Positions 1 to 5,042 of a stretch of DNA of 5,042 nucleotides are shown here, piece by piece. Under the pieces are notes generated by a model that ran no database searches, had not been told where the DNA came from, and saw only the letters and a program-made list of their open reading frames with translations. Numbering within the stretch: position 1 is the first letter of the stretch; every line of letters starts with the position of its first letter. The stretch comes from Betaproteobacteria bacterium (GTDB taxonomy: Bacteria; Pseudomonadota; Gammaproteobacteria; Burkholderiales; Burkholderiaceae_E). The position numbers and the translations under genes are program-made. The stretch spans positions 1 through 5,042 of the forward strand of contig RFVZ01000182.1 of NCBI GenBank assembly GCA_009922405.1. Reading direction: 5' to 3'.

Positions 1-656
1 GCCCCGATCAAGATCATCGGTAGATTAGGCATCCAGTCGAGCGTTCCAATTGGCGTTCCAATTGGCGTTCCCATTTGTGGCTTTTTCTGTGCGTCATCGG
101 GGGCATCTTTTGTCGAGGGTTGGGTCGCACTTGATTCCCCAAGGATTGGTTTTTGATCAATTCTCAGGATGATGTCGGCGATGCCTGCGGTAATTCCCCC
201 GTAAAAGTCATCTCGCTTGAAATGCGGCAGGATGAGGTCACTGATGATTCGTTGGCTATTCAGGTCCGTCAGGACGCCTTCCAGGCCGTAGCCAACCTCG
301 ATCCGGACCGCTCGGTCTGCTTTTGCGATCACTAAAATGACGCCGTCGTCCTGGCGTTTGCGGCCGATCTTCCATTTCTCGGCGACTCGAATTGAGAATG
401 GCTCGATCGGTTCGGGTCCGGTGCTCGGCAAGATCAAGACGGCGATTTGAGTGCCTTTGCGGTTCTCAAAAGCGGTTAGTGATTGTTCAACCGCTTGCGC
501 CTGTTCGGCATTCAGGGTCTTTGTCAGATCGGTAAAGTGCCCCTGAAGCGGAGGAACTGCGATCAACGCGTGTGCGACCAAGGGAAACAGAGCCAACAAC
601 GGGCGCAAGGTGATCAAGTGGAACCAGCGGATCGCTTTCGATTTGAGGCCCCTCAT
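1..656 (-). CDS. TPM-domain protein, YgcG-like (partial, C-terminus missing)
   Basis: This is an open frame from the ATG at 656 leftwards to the window edge, with 218 codons visible and no stop. Residues 1-30 form a signal peptide: basic start, hydrophobic LLALFPLV stretch, and likely cleavage after AHA (28-30). The TPM domain (PF04536 type) spans about 34-165. It opens with VPPLQGHFTDLTKTL, continues with GTQIAVLILPS (68-78), and has the hallmark DDGVILVIAKADRAVRIEVG (103-122) followed by YGLEGVLTD. A low-complexity polar linker with a GTPI repeat (about 170-205) follows, then the start of a hydrophobic stretch (LPMILIG). Family members usually continue with a membrane helix and a Gly-rich tail, which would lie off the edge. 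The start overlaps the lemA stop (ATGA) and has no clear Shine-Dalgarno, so translation is probably coupled. TPM proteins are membrane-anchored envelope proteins. Some plant and bacterial members have reported phosphatase activity, but the role here is unknown. The family call is secure; the function is not. Confidence 0.9.
   Translation of the reverse strand, partial: MRGLKSKAIRWFHLITLRPLLALFPLVAHALIAVPPLQGHFTDLTKTLNAEQAQAVEQSLTAFENRKGTQIAVLILPSTGPEPIEPFSIRVAEKWKIGRKRQDDGVILVIAKADRAVRIEVGYGLEGVLTDLNSQRIISDLILPHFKRDDFYGGITAGIADIILRIDQKPILGESSATQPSTKDAPDDAQKKPQMGTPIGTPIGTLDWMPNLPMILIG
41..76 (-). repeat. Three tandem 12-bp units inside the TPM-domain gene
   Basis: On the plus strand the unit GCGTTCCAATTG occurs twice exactly (41-52 and 53-64), followed by a diverged third copy (65-76, GCGTTCCCATTT). 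The period is a multiple of three. On the coding strand it produces a short GTPI/GTPI/GT repeat in the linker between the TPM domain and the predicted membrane segment. Copy-number change would lengthen or shorten the linker without a frameshift. Confidence 0.9.
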
Positions 657-1267
657 GGGGTCGATGCTTCAAAACCGACTCGGGGTGGTTGTGAAATCTG
701 TTGCGAGTTTTCAACGGAGAAATTCGGTTTTTCGGGGTAATTGAAGACTTTTGCAGTCAAGTTGGAGGGGAAAGATCGAACTGCGACGTTGTATTCCTGA
801 ACGGATTTGATGTACCGGTTGCGGGCTACCGTAATCCGGTTTTCGGTGCCCTCCAGTTGCGCTTGCAAATCTCGGAACGCCTGGTTGGCACGTAGCGTCG
901 GATAGTTTTCGGAGACGACGAGTAACCTTGACAGGGCACTGGTGAGTTGGCCTTGTGCCTGCTGGAATTTGGCGAAGGCGACCGGGTCATTAATGAGCTC
1001 GGGTGTGGCCTGGATGCCTGTAGCGCGAGAACGCGCGTTAACGACATTGGTGAGTGTGTCCTGCTCGAACTGAGTTTCACCTTTCACGGTGGCAACGAGG
1101 TTCGGGACGAGATCCGCACGTCGCTGATATTGATTAATTACCTCGGACCAACTGGCTTTGATCTGTTCGTCGGTCGTTTGAAAGGTGTTGTAACCGCAGC
1201 CACTGAGGGCTAAAGCTAGGGCGATCGTAAACGAGGCCGCCGTAAAACCCAGATGGGAGCGACGCAT
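653..1267 (-). CDS. lemA: LemA family lipoprotein
   Basis: The product has 204 residues, a normal length for LemA (PF04011). Residues 1-23 form a lipoprotein signal peptide ending in the lipobox LSGC, with Cys24 as the predicted lipidation site; the following residue is Gly, so an Asp+2 inner-membrane retention signal is absent. Family motifs appear in order: QRRADLVPNLVATVKG (48-63), the helical TLTNVVNARSRATG (71-84), LTSALSRLLVVSENYP (108-123), LRANQAFRDLQAQLEGTENRI (125-145) and YNVAVRSFPSNLTAKVFNY (159-177). LemA proteins are mostly alpha-helical and membrane-attached, and their biochemical role is not established. The start is well supported by GGAG at 1276-1279, eight bases before the ATG. 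The stop overlaps the ATG of the TPM-domain gene by four bases (ATGA), and LemA next to TPM/YgcG is a recurrent bacterial gene pair. The symbol follows family membership. Confidence 0.95.
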   Translation of the reverse strand: MRRSHLGFTAASFTIALALALSGCGYNTFQTTDEQIKASWSEVINQYQRRADLVPNLVATVKGETQFEQDTLTNVVNARSRATGIQATPELINDPVAFAKFQQAQGQLTSALSRLLVVSENYPTLRANQAFRDLQAQLEGTENRITVARNRYIKSVQEYNVAVRSFPSNLTAKVFNYPEKPNFSVENSQQISQPPRVGFEASTP

Positions 1268-1273
1268 GGTGCT

Positions 1274-1294
1274 GACTCCAAGATGGACGGAGTC
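1274..1294 (-). promoter_or_regulatory. lemA ribosome-binding site inside a potential hairpin
   Basis: In the minus-strand message GACTCC (1294-1289) can pair perfectly with GGAGTC (1279-1274) across a 9-nt loop. A G-U pair can extend the stem to seven. The 3' arm contains the only Shine-Dalgarno-like sequence of lemA (GGAG, 1279-1276). The ribosome-binding site is seen directly; that the hairpin limits lemA translation is inference. Confidence 0.5.
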
Positions 1295-1298
1295 TTAA

Positions 1299-1324
1299 CG
1301 CTCGCAAGGATTAATCCTGGAGCG
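1299..1324. promoter_or_regulatory. Palindrome with flanking inverted repeat between the peptidase gene and lemA
   Basis: A perfect 12-bp palindrome, AGGATTAATCCT (1307-1318), is flanked by CGCTC (1299-1303) and GAGCG (1320-1324), giving an imperfect inverted repeat with an asymmetric internal loop. It lies in the 84-bp gap between the peptidase stop and the lemA start. It could be an operator for a lemA promoter or an RNA processing or stability hairpin. No T-tract follows it on the minus strand, so it does not look like an intrinsic terminator. Confidence 0.4.
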
Positions 1325-1351
1325 GCCCCCCTACGCGATGCGAATCCCTCC

Positions 1352-3697
1352 TCACGGCTTCCCGATCGGTAAGAAATCGGGGTCGCCGAACTGCCACAGT
1401 AGAAACGAAAAGATATCGATCGTGCGCTCGCGTGATTGCTCGCGGGTGCTGCCCTGTCCGTGGCCTGCCTGGTATTCGAGGCGAAGGAGTACCGGTGCCG
1501 GGTTGGGAGCGAGATTCGTTTGTGCTTGAACAAGCCTTGATGCGAATTTTGTCGAATTCGAAACGCGAACACGAATGTCGTTCACCCCGTGGACCAGGAG
1601 CGTGGCCGGGTAGCGTTGCCCATCCTGGATTGCATGATAAGAACTCATGGCCAAGAGGGCTTTAAATTGATCCTCTCGCTTTGTCGTGCCAAATTCTGGA
1701 ATATTGGCCACGCCGTTGGGTTCCAACTCCATGCGGACACTGTCCATGACGCCGACGGATGGGATGGCCGCCGCAAAAAGATCGGGGCGCTCGGTGATGG
1801 CACGTCCAACCAGGATCCCACCCGCGCTACCACCATAGATTCCAAGCCGGTTGGGTGATGTGTATTGGTTCTGAACTAACCACTGCGCGGCCGCGATTGC
1901 GTCTTTCCACGTATTGGGCTTGGTCGTGATTTTCCCGGCGGCGTGCCAGTCTGAGCCCTGCAGGCCGCCTCCACGAACGTGGGCGAACGCGTAGACACCG
2001 CCACGTTCAATCCAGGTGTAAACGCTGGGGCTCAGGAAGGGCGACTCGGTGGTGCCGTAGGCACCGTAGCCATACAGGATGGTTGGGTTATTGCCGTTCA
2101 GTTTGAGATCGGCACGTGAAATGATGGATACCGGCACCAGAACGCCATCATGACTCGGGACCATCACTTCCCTCGACGTGATACTCGGCGGGGCATCAAA
2201 GGTGCCTGGCTTTGCAAGTTGTAGCGGAGCCACTTGACCGTTCGATGGATTGAATTGATACGGCTTGGTGGTGCGAGTCCAGGACCCCAGATTGAAGATG
2301 GCGCCCTCGTGGGCTGAGTCTGCTGACAGGCCAACGGTCCCTTTGACCGGGAGTTCGATGGGCTGAATTTCAAGGGGTGACGACGCAGGACCATGTGGAA
2401 CCCGCAGCACGGAGCCGAGGACACCGTCTCGCTTTGAGATGTAGAGACCATCCTTCGCGGTAGCGAGACTTACGATAACGCTGGAACTTGCGGGAAGTAC
2501 CACTTCGCCCTGCGCGAGGCTCGGGGTGCTCAGCGGGATCCGCATGACCTTGAATCGGGGCGCATTGGCATCGGTTCGAACGTAAATCCAACCCCCGCCG
2601 AACTCAATCTCCACGACCTGATCGGCCTGGGTGATGATCGGCCGCCACCGTGCTTTGCCTTGGACCACGTCGTCGAGATCAGCCAGAAAAAGCGCATTTC
2701 TGCGGTCCACCCCGAACGCCACCACCATTGCAGCGATTCGCGTTCCGCGAATCTGACTGATGTAGCCAGACGCGTAGTCGGGAAGATTGAGCTCGGGGGC
2801 TCTAGAGGGGCTAAATACGACTCGATCGTTCTGATATTTCAAACCATCAATACGACGGAAATGTCTGGCCCGGTCGCCGAAACGCTCCGTTGCAGGTCGT
2901 TCTTGGTAATTTGATCGTAATCTAGAATAGAAAAACCCTGTACTGTCATCCAACCACGAAACGCTGGCATAGCGGATCGCGTCCACTGGCTCCATGAGGG
3001 GCGCGCCGGTATTGACATCGACCACCTGCAGTGTCCCGATTTCACTCCCCCCAACCTGAACCGAATACGCGATTCTCTGACCGTCCGGAGACGGCGAAAA
3101 GTCCATGATGGCGTGTGGGCTGCCAACGGCGATGCTGAGCGGTTGTGGGTCGAAGATGACTTTTTCCGTTCCTGTTAAACCTTGCCTCCAGACCAGTCTG
3201 AACTGGTTGTCCTGCGGATCACGTTTCAAATAAAACCAACGATCACCAGCCGTGCGTCGAATCTGCGAAGCCGAACCACTCGCCGAATTTTCGACCTCGG
3301 TCAAGCGCGCCAATAAGGCCGCTCGGCCAGGGATTTTGCTCAAAATGTTGGTAGTCGCATTGGCCTGATCGCGCATCCATCCGGCAACGACTGGGTCTTG
3401 CGTGTTCTCCAGGAATCGGTAGGGATCTCCAACTGCGGTGCCCCAGTAGGTGTCACTGACCGAGGCTGCAGGTAGTGGCGGAGCAACTTCAACCCCCGCG
3501 ATCTGCATCGCCAACGCAGTCACAACGCCCACCGTCAGGTTGATGCCAATGGACGCAATCCATTTCGCAGTTTTGTATTTCACAGAGTCGAGTTTTAAGG
3601 GGGTTAAGGGGGCGCGTTTGAAGAGTGCGCGACTCAGAAGGGAGCGACTCAAAAGAACGCGATTCAAAAGGGGGCTGAGGCGTGGATTGTTAAACAT
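1352..3697 (-). CDS. Exported prolyl oligopeptidase family serine peptidase (S9)
   Basis: The product has 781 residues from the ATG at 3697. Residues 1-46 are basic and repetitive; 47-66 are a hydrophobic signal or anchor segment. From about 74 the S9 N-terminal region starts (PPLPAASVSDTYWG, then DPYRFLENTQDPVVAGWM). A seven-bladed propeller domain is expected over about 150-500, and the alpha/beta-hydrolase domain covers about 505-775. The catalytic triad can be read as Ser624 (YGGSAGG), Asp707 (GVNDIRV) and His746 (AGHGQG). YGYGAYG at 542-548 carries the likely oxyanion Tyr544, and Arg709 matches the conserved P2-contacting Arg. Family members hydrolyse short peptides, often after proline, but the S1 residues here differ from pig prolyl oligopeptidase, so proline specificity is not assured. 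The start is uncertain: no Shine-Dalgarno precedes the ATG, and a GTG at 3583 (residue 39) would give a conventional signal peptide (MKYKTAKW then hydrophobic core). Length from the later start (743) is closer to the usual roughly 700. The neighbouring lemA, 84 bp downstream, may be co-transcribed. Confidence 0.93.
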   Translation of the reverse strand: MFNNPRLSPLLNRVLLSRSLLSRALFKRAPLTPLKLDSVKYKTAKWIASIGINLTVGVVTALAMQIAGVEVAPPLPAASVSDTYWGTAVGDPYRFLENTQDPVVAGWMRDQANATTNILSKIPGRAALLARLTEVENSASGSASQIRRTAGDRWFYLKRDPQDNQFRLVWRQGLTGTEKVIFDPQPLSIAVGSPHAIMDFSPSPDGQRIAYSVQVGGSEIGTLQVVDVNTGAPLMEPVDAIRYASVSWLDDSTGFFYSRLRSNYQERPATERFGDRARHFRRIDGLKYQNDRVVFSPSRAPELNLPDYASGYISQIRGTRIAAMVVAFGVDRRNALFLADLDDVVQGKARWRPIITQADQVVEIEFGGGWIYVRTDANAPRFKVMRIPLSTPSLAQGEVVLPASSSVIVSLATAKDGLYISKRDGVLGSVLRVPHGPASSPLEIQPIELPVKGTVGLSADSAHEGAIFNLGSWTRTTKPYQFNPSNGQVAPLQLAKPGTFDAPPSITSREVMVPSHDGVLVPVSIISRADLKLNGNNPTILYGYGAYGTTESPFLSPSVYTWIERGGVYAFAHVRGGGLQGSDWHAAGKITTKPNTWKDAIAAAQWLVQNQYTSPNRLGIYGGSAGGILVGRAITERPDLFAAAIPSVGVMDSVRMELEPNGVANIPEFGTTKREDQFKALLAMSSYHAIQDGQRYPATLLVHGVNDIRVRVSNSTKFASRLVQAQTNLAPNPAPVLLRLEYQAGHGQGSTREQSRERTIDIFSFLLWQFGDPDFLPIGKP
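3595..3670 (-). repeat. Tandem repeats in the 5' end of the peptidase gene
   Basis: Four imperfect 15-bp units lie at 3611-3625, 3626-3640, 3641-3655 and 3656-3670; the two best read GGAGCGACTCAAAAG and TGCGCGACTCAGAAG on the plus strand. On the coding strand they encode the pentapeptides LLNRV, LLSRS, LLSRA and LFKRA (residues 10-29). Next to them is an exact 9-bp tandem duplication, TTAAGGGGG, at 3595-3603 and 3604-3612 (encoding PLT/PLK). The whole repeat block sits upstream of the alternative GTG start at 3583, so it is either a basic N-terminal extension or 5' leader. Confidence 0.75.
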
Positions 3698-3727
3698 GGC
3701 GACTGCGGGAAATTGGAGACATTGAAC

Positions 3728-3745
3728 TCTAGGGAAAACCCTAGA
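3728..3745. promoter_or_regulatory. Perfect inverted repeat upstream of the peptidase gene
   Basis: TCTAGGG (3728-3734) and CCCTAGA (3739-3745) form a perfect 7-bp inverted repeat with an AAAA spacer. It starts 31 bp upstream of the peptidase ATG in the divergent intergenic region. It could be a repressor operator or a leader hairpin in the minus-strand transcript. The symmetry is seen; the role is inferred. Confidence 0.45.
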
Positions 3746-3747
3746 AA

Positions 3748-3766
3748 CGAGGTTTTTCGGGCCTCG
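3748..3766. repeat. Second short inverted repeat in the divergent intergenic region
   Basis: CGAGG (3748-3752) and CCTCG (3762-3766) flank a 9-nt spacer containing a T5 run. The adjacent bases also hold a short direct repeat, CGGGCC at 3758-3763 and 3765-3770. With a 5-bp stem this may be chance. It lies two bases from the perfect inverted repeat at 3728-3745, so the two may form one structured block. Confidence 0.3.
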
Positions 3767-3804
3767 GGCCGGGATTTGGACTGGAATCAGTACGTCGTCG
3801 CCAG

Positions 3805-3810
3805 CATAAT
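3805..3810 (+). promoter_or_regulatory. Possible -10 element for the TRAP binding-protein gene
   Basis: CATAAT matches the sigma-70 -10 consensus at five of six positions. Transcription would start near 3816-3818, directly before the leader hairpin at 3819-3840. I see no convincing -35 element at normal spacing and no extended -10 TG, so the promoter would be weak or activator-dependent. Confidence 0.25.
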
Positions 3811-3818
3811 CGAAAGCT

Positions 3819-3840
3819 GGGACTCACCTCGGTGGGTTCC
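3819..3840 (+). promoter_or_regulatory. Leader hairpin of the TRAP binding-protein gene
   Basis: In the plus-strand RNA, GGGACTCAC (3819-3827) pairs with GTGGGTTCC (3832-3840) along nine pairs, closing a CUCG tetraloop (3828-3831). Two of the pairs are G-U, which would be mismatches in a minus-strand transcript, so the fold favours plus-strand RNA. It ends 30 nt before the dctP ATG. Possible roles are mRNA 5'-end protection or translational control; neither is shown by sequence. Confidence 0.45.
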
Positions 3841-3841
3841 C

Positions 3842-3855
3842 CGATTATAAAATCG
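3842..3855 (+). promoter_or_regulatory. Second small hairpin just before the dctP Shine-Dalgarno
   Basis: CGATT (3842-3846) and AATCG (3851-3855) are perfectly complementary around an ATAA loop. The hairpin stops four bases before the AGGAG ribosome-binding site. The stem is short and AU-rich at the top, so alone it is weak, but it follows the stronger hairpin by one base. Confidence 0.3.
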
Positions 3856-3859
3856 TTAC

Positions 3860-3864
3860 AGGAG
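3860..3864 (+). promoter_or_regulatory. Shine-Dalgarno that fixes the dctP start
   Basis: AGGAG ends six bases before the ATG at 3871, an optimal arrangement. An upstream in-frame GTG at 3832 would add 13 residues, but it lies within the leader hairpin, has no ribosome-binding site, and would displace the Tat motif from its normal near-N-terminal position. Confidence 0.9.
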
Positions 3865-3870
3865 ATCACC

Positions 3871-4995
3871 ATGACCGAGAAGATCAGCGCACCGGCCAAA
3901 CGTCGCCAGTTCCTCAAAAATACCGCCGTAGGTGCTACGGGCGCTGCCGCATTGGCTGCCCCGATGATCAGCACGGCACAACCCGTCACCTTTCGGTTTC
4001 AAAGCACCTGGCCCGCGAAAGATATCTTTCACGAGTACGCCAACGACTTCGCCAAGAAAGTCAATGACATGGCGGGCGGCCGTCTGAAAATTGAAGTGTT
4101 GCCCTCGGGCTCTGTTGTGCCGGCATTCCAGTTACTCGACGCTGTCAATAAAGGAACGCTCGACGGCGGCCATGGTGTTCTCGCGTATCACTACCCCAAG
4201 AGCAACGCGCTCGCACTTTGGGGGTCAGGCCCGGCGTTTGGCATGGACCCCAATATGGTGCTTGCCTGGCATTACTACGGTGGCGGGAAGGCGATCCTTG
4301 AGGAGATCTACAAGTCGCTCAACATCGACGTGGTTTCGTTTATTTACGGACCCATGCCGACGCAGCCCCTTGGATGGTTCAAAAAGCCGATCGCGAAGGT
4401 TGAGGATCTCAAAGGCCTCAAATATCGTACCGTCGGTTTGGCGGTAGATATCTTCACCGAACTGGGCTCAGCGGTGAATCCGCTGCCCGGCAGCGAGGTG
4501 GTACCTGCGCTCGATCGCGGTCTGATTGACGCTGCGGAGTTCAATAACGCCACCTCGGACCGGATCCTCGGCTTCGCTGATGTGGTAAAGAACTGCATGC
4601 TGCAAAGCTTTCACCAGAGCGGTGAACAGTTTGAGATTCTGTTCAACAAGGCTAAGTACGACGCCTTGCCGGCCGAACTGAAGTCTGTGATTGATTACGC
4701 GGTTCAAGCGTCTAGCGCCGATATGAGCTGGAAGGCGATTGAGCGCAATTCGCAGGATTACATCGAACTGAAAAAGGCGGGCGTCAAGTTTTACAAGACA
4801 CCCGATGCGATCCTTCGCGCCCAACTCGATGTGTGGGACAAAGTTATTGCCAAGAAATCGGGTGAAAACCCCGCATTTAAGAAAGTTCTCGATTCGCAAA
4901 AGGCCTTTGCACAGCGCGCAGGTCAGTGGCAGAACGACTACATGGTCGATTTTAAGATGGCTTATAACCACTACTTCGCTGCCAAGAAAGCCTGA
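3871..4995 (+). CDS. TRAP transporter solute-binding protein, DctP/TakP-like, Tat-exported
   Basis: The product has 374 residues, a complete family-typical length. KRRQFLKN (10-17) is a twin-arginine motif, followed by a hydrophobic core (TAVGATGAAALAAP) and likely cleavage after ISTA (33-36), so the protein should reach the periplasm folded. The mature part matches the TRAP DctP family (PF03480), COG4663 style: FRFQSTWPAKDIFHEYANDF (41-60), GGRLKIEVLPSGSVVPAFQLLDAV (69-92), AWHYYGGG (132-139), DLKGLKYRTVGLAVDIFTELG (179-199) with the conserved ligand carboxylate-binding Arg at about 186, and PGSEVVPALDRGLIDAAEFNN (206-226). It should bind an organic anion, perhaps a 2-oxo acid or other monocarboxylate, and deliver it to a DctQ/DctM permease for sodium-driven uptake. 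The exact ligand cannot be read from the sequence. Permease genes are not in the window but could follow the stop. It is transcribed divergently from the peptidase gene. Confidence 0.94.
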   Translation: MTEKISAPAKRRQFLKNTAVGATGAAALAAPMISTAQPVTFRFQSTWPAKDIFHEYANDFAKKVNDMAGGRLKIEVLPSGSVVPAFQLLDAVNKGTLDGGHGVLAYHYPKSNALALWGSGPAFGMDPNMVLAWHYYGGGKAILEEIYKSLNIDVVSFIYGPMPTQPLGWFKKPIAKVEDLKGLKYRTVGLAVDIFTELGSAVNPLPGSEVVPALDRGLIDAAEFNNATSDRILGFADVVKNCMLQSFHQSGEQFEILFNKAKYDALPAELKSVIDYAVQASSADMSWKAIERNSQDYIELKKAGVKFYKTPDAILRAQLDVWDKVIAKKSGENPAFKKVLDSQKAFAQRAGQWQNDYMVDFKMAYNHYFAAKKA

Positions 4996-5001
4996 TTGCC
5001 T

Positions 5002-5015
5002 GGGGTGTTTACCCC
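5002..5015 (+). other. Small GC hairpin after the TRAP binding-protein gene
   Basis: GGGGT (5002-5006) pairs with ACCCC (5011-5015) around a GTTT loop, starting seven bases after the stop codon. No T-tract follows, so it is not a convincing intrinsic terminator. Hairpins after a binding-protein gene often stabilise its mRNA relative to the permease genes downstream, which is a possible reading if DctQ/DctM follow. The remaining bases to 5042 show no start codon with a ribosome-binding site. Confidence 0.3.
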
Positions 5016-5042
5016 CTGACCTCCGGCCATTCGAGATTCGTC

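Noticed and set aside
1216..1572. A minus-strand frame of 118 codons spanning the peptidase-lemA gap.
   Set aside because: It overlaps the conserved peptidase C-terminus and the lemA signal peptide in another frame, and it looks like a compositional artefact.
2814..2823. AATACGACTC resembles part of a phage T7 promoter.
   Set aside because: Only ten bases match, the downstream half diverges, and it lies inside well-supported peptidase coding sequence.
3450..3725. A plus-strand frame of 91 codons with an Arg/Lys-rich end, antisense to the peptidase N-terminus.
   Set aside because: Its basic tail is the other-strand reading of the 15-bp repeats, and it has no convincing ribosome-binding site or family resemblance.
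3846..3851. TATAAA as a -10 element for dctP.
   Set aside because: Transcription would begin at about the Shine-Dalgarno, leaving no usable leader, and no -35 element is evident.
3832..3870. A GTG at 3832 as an earlier start of the TRAP binding protein.
   Set aside because: It has no ribosome-binding site and lies in the leader hairpin, whereas the ATG at 3871 has AGGAG at ideal spacing and puts the Tat motif where expected.
4468..4971. A 167-codon open frame antisense to the TRAP binding-protein gene.
   Set aside because: The opposite strand encodes a full-length, family-matching protein, and the antisense product resembles no family I recognise. It is a shadow frame.
5002..5015. The GGGGT/ACCCC hairpin as a rho-independent terminator.
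   Set aside because: The stem is only five pairs and no T-tract follows.

Overview
The window looks like chromosomal DNA of a Gram-negative proteobacterium, most likely a betaproteobacterium of the Burkholderiales type. Three things suggest this: a Tat-exported TRAP solute-binding protein of a type common there, a lipoprotein-form LemA paired with a TPM-domain protein, and moderately GC-rich coding sequence. The taxonomic call is inference from protein style. There are no RNA genes, insertion sequences, CRISPR arrays or phage genes, and nearly all bases are coding.

Layout: three genes lie on the minus strand and read leftwards. They are an exported prolyl oligopeptidase-family serine peptidase (1352-3697), a LemA-family lipoprotein (653-1267) and a YgcG-like TPM-domain protein (1-656, running off the left edge). 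The lemA stop and the TPM-gene start overlap as ATGA, so these two are almost certainly translated from one message. The peptidase lies 84 bp upstream of lemA on the same strand and may or may not share its transcript. A 173-bp intergenic region (3698-3870) rich in inverted repeats separates the peptidase from a divergent plus-strand gene. That gene (3871-4995) encodes a TRAP transporter periplasmic binding protein (DctP/TakP-like, COG4663 style). Its membrane subunits probably follow beyond the right edge.

Functional picture: all four products are predicted to be exported or membrane-attached. LemA and TPM-domain proteins are a recurrent pair of poorly understood envelope proteins. The peptidase probably cleaves peptides in the periplasm or at the membrane. 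The TRAP binding protein captures a small organic acid for sodium-driven uptake. Nothing indicates that the divergent TRAP gene works with the LemA/TPM pair.

I see no novel multi-gene system here. The items most worth a second look are small: a repeat-encoded basic N-terminal extension on the peptidase that makes its start uncertain, tandem hairpins in the dctP leader, a hairpin that would mask the lemA ribosome-binding site, a 12-bp in-frame tandem repeat in the TPM gene, and the altered S1-pocket residues of the peptidase.
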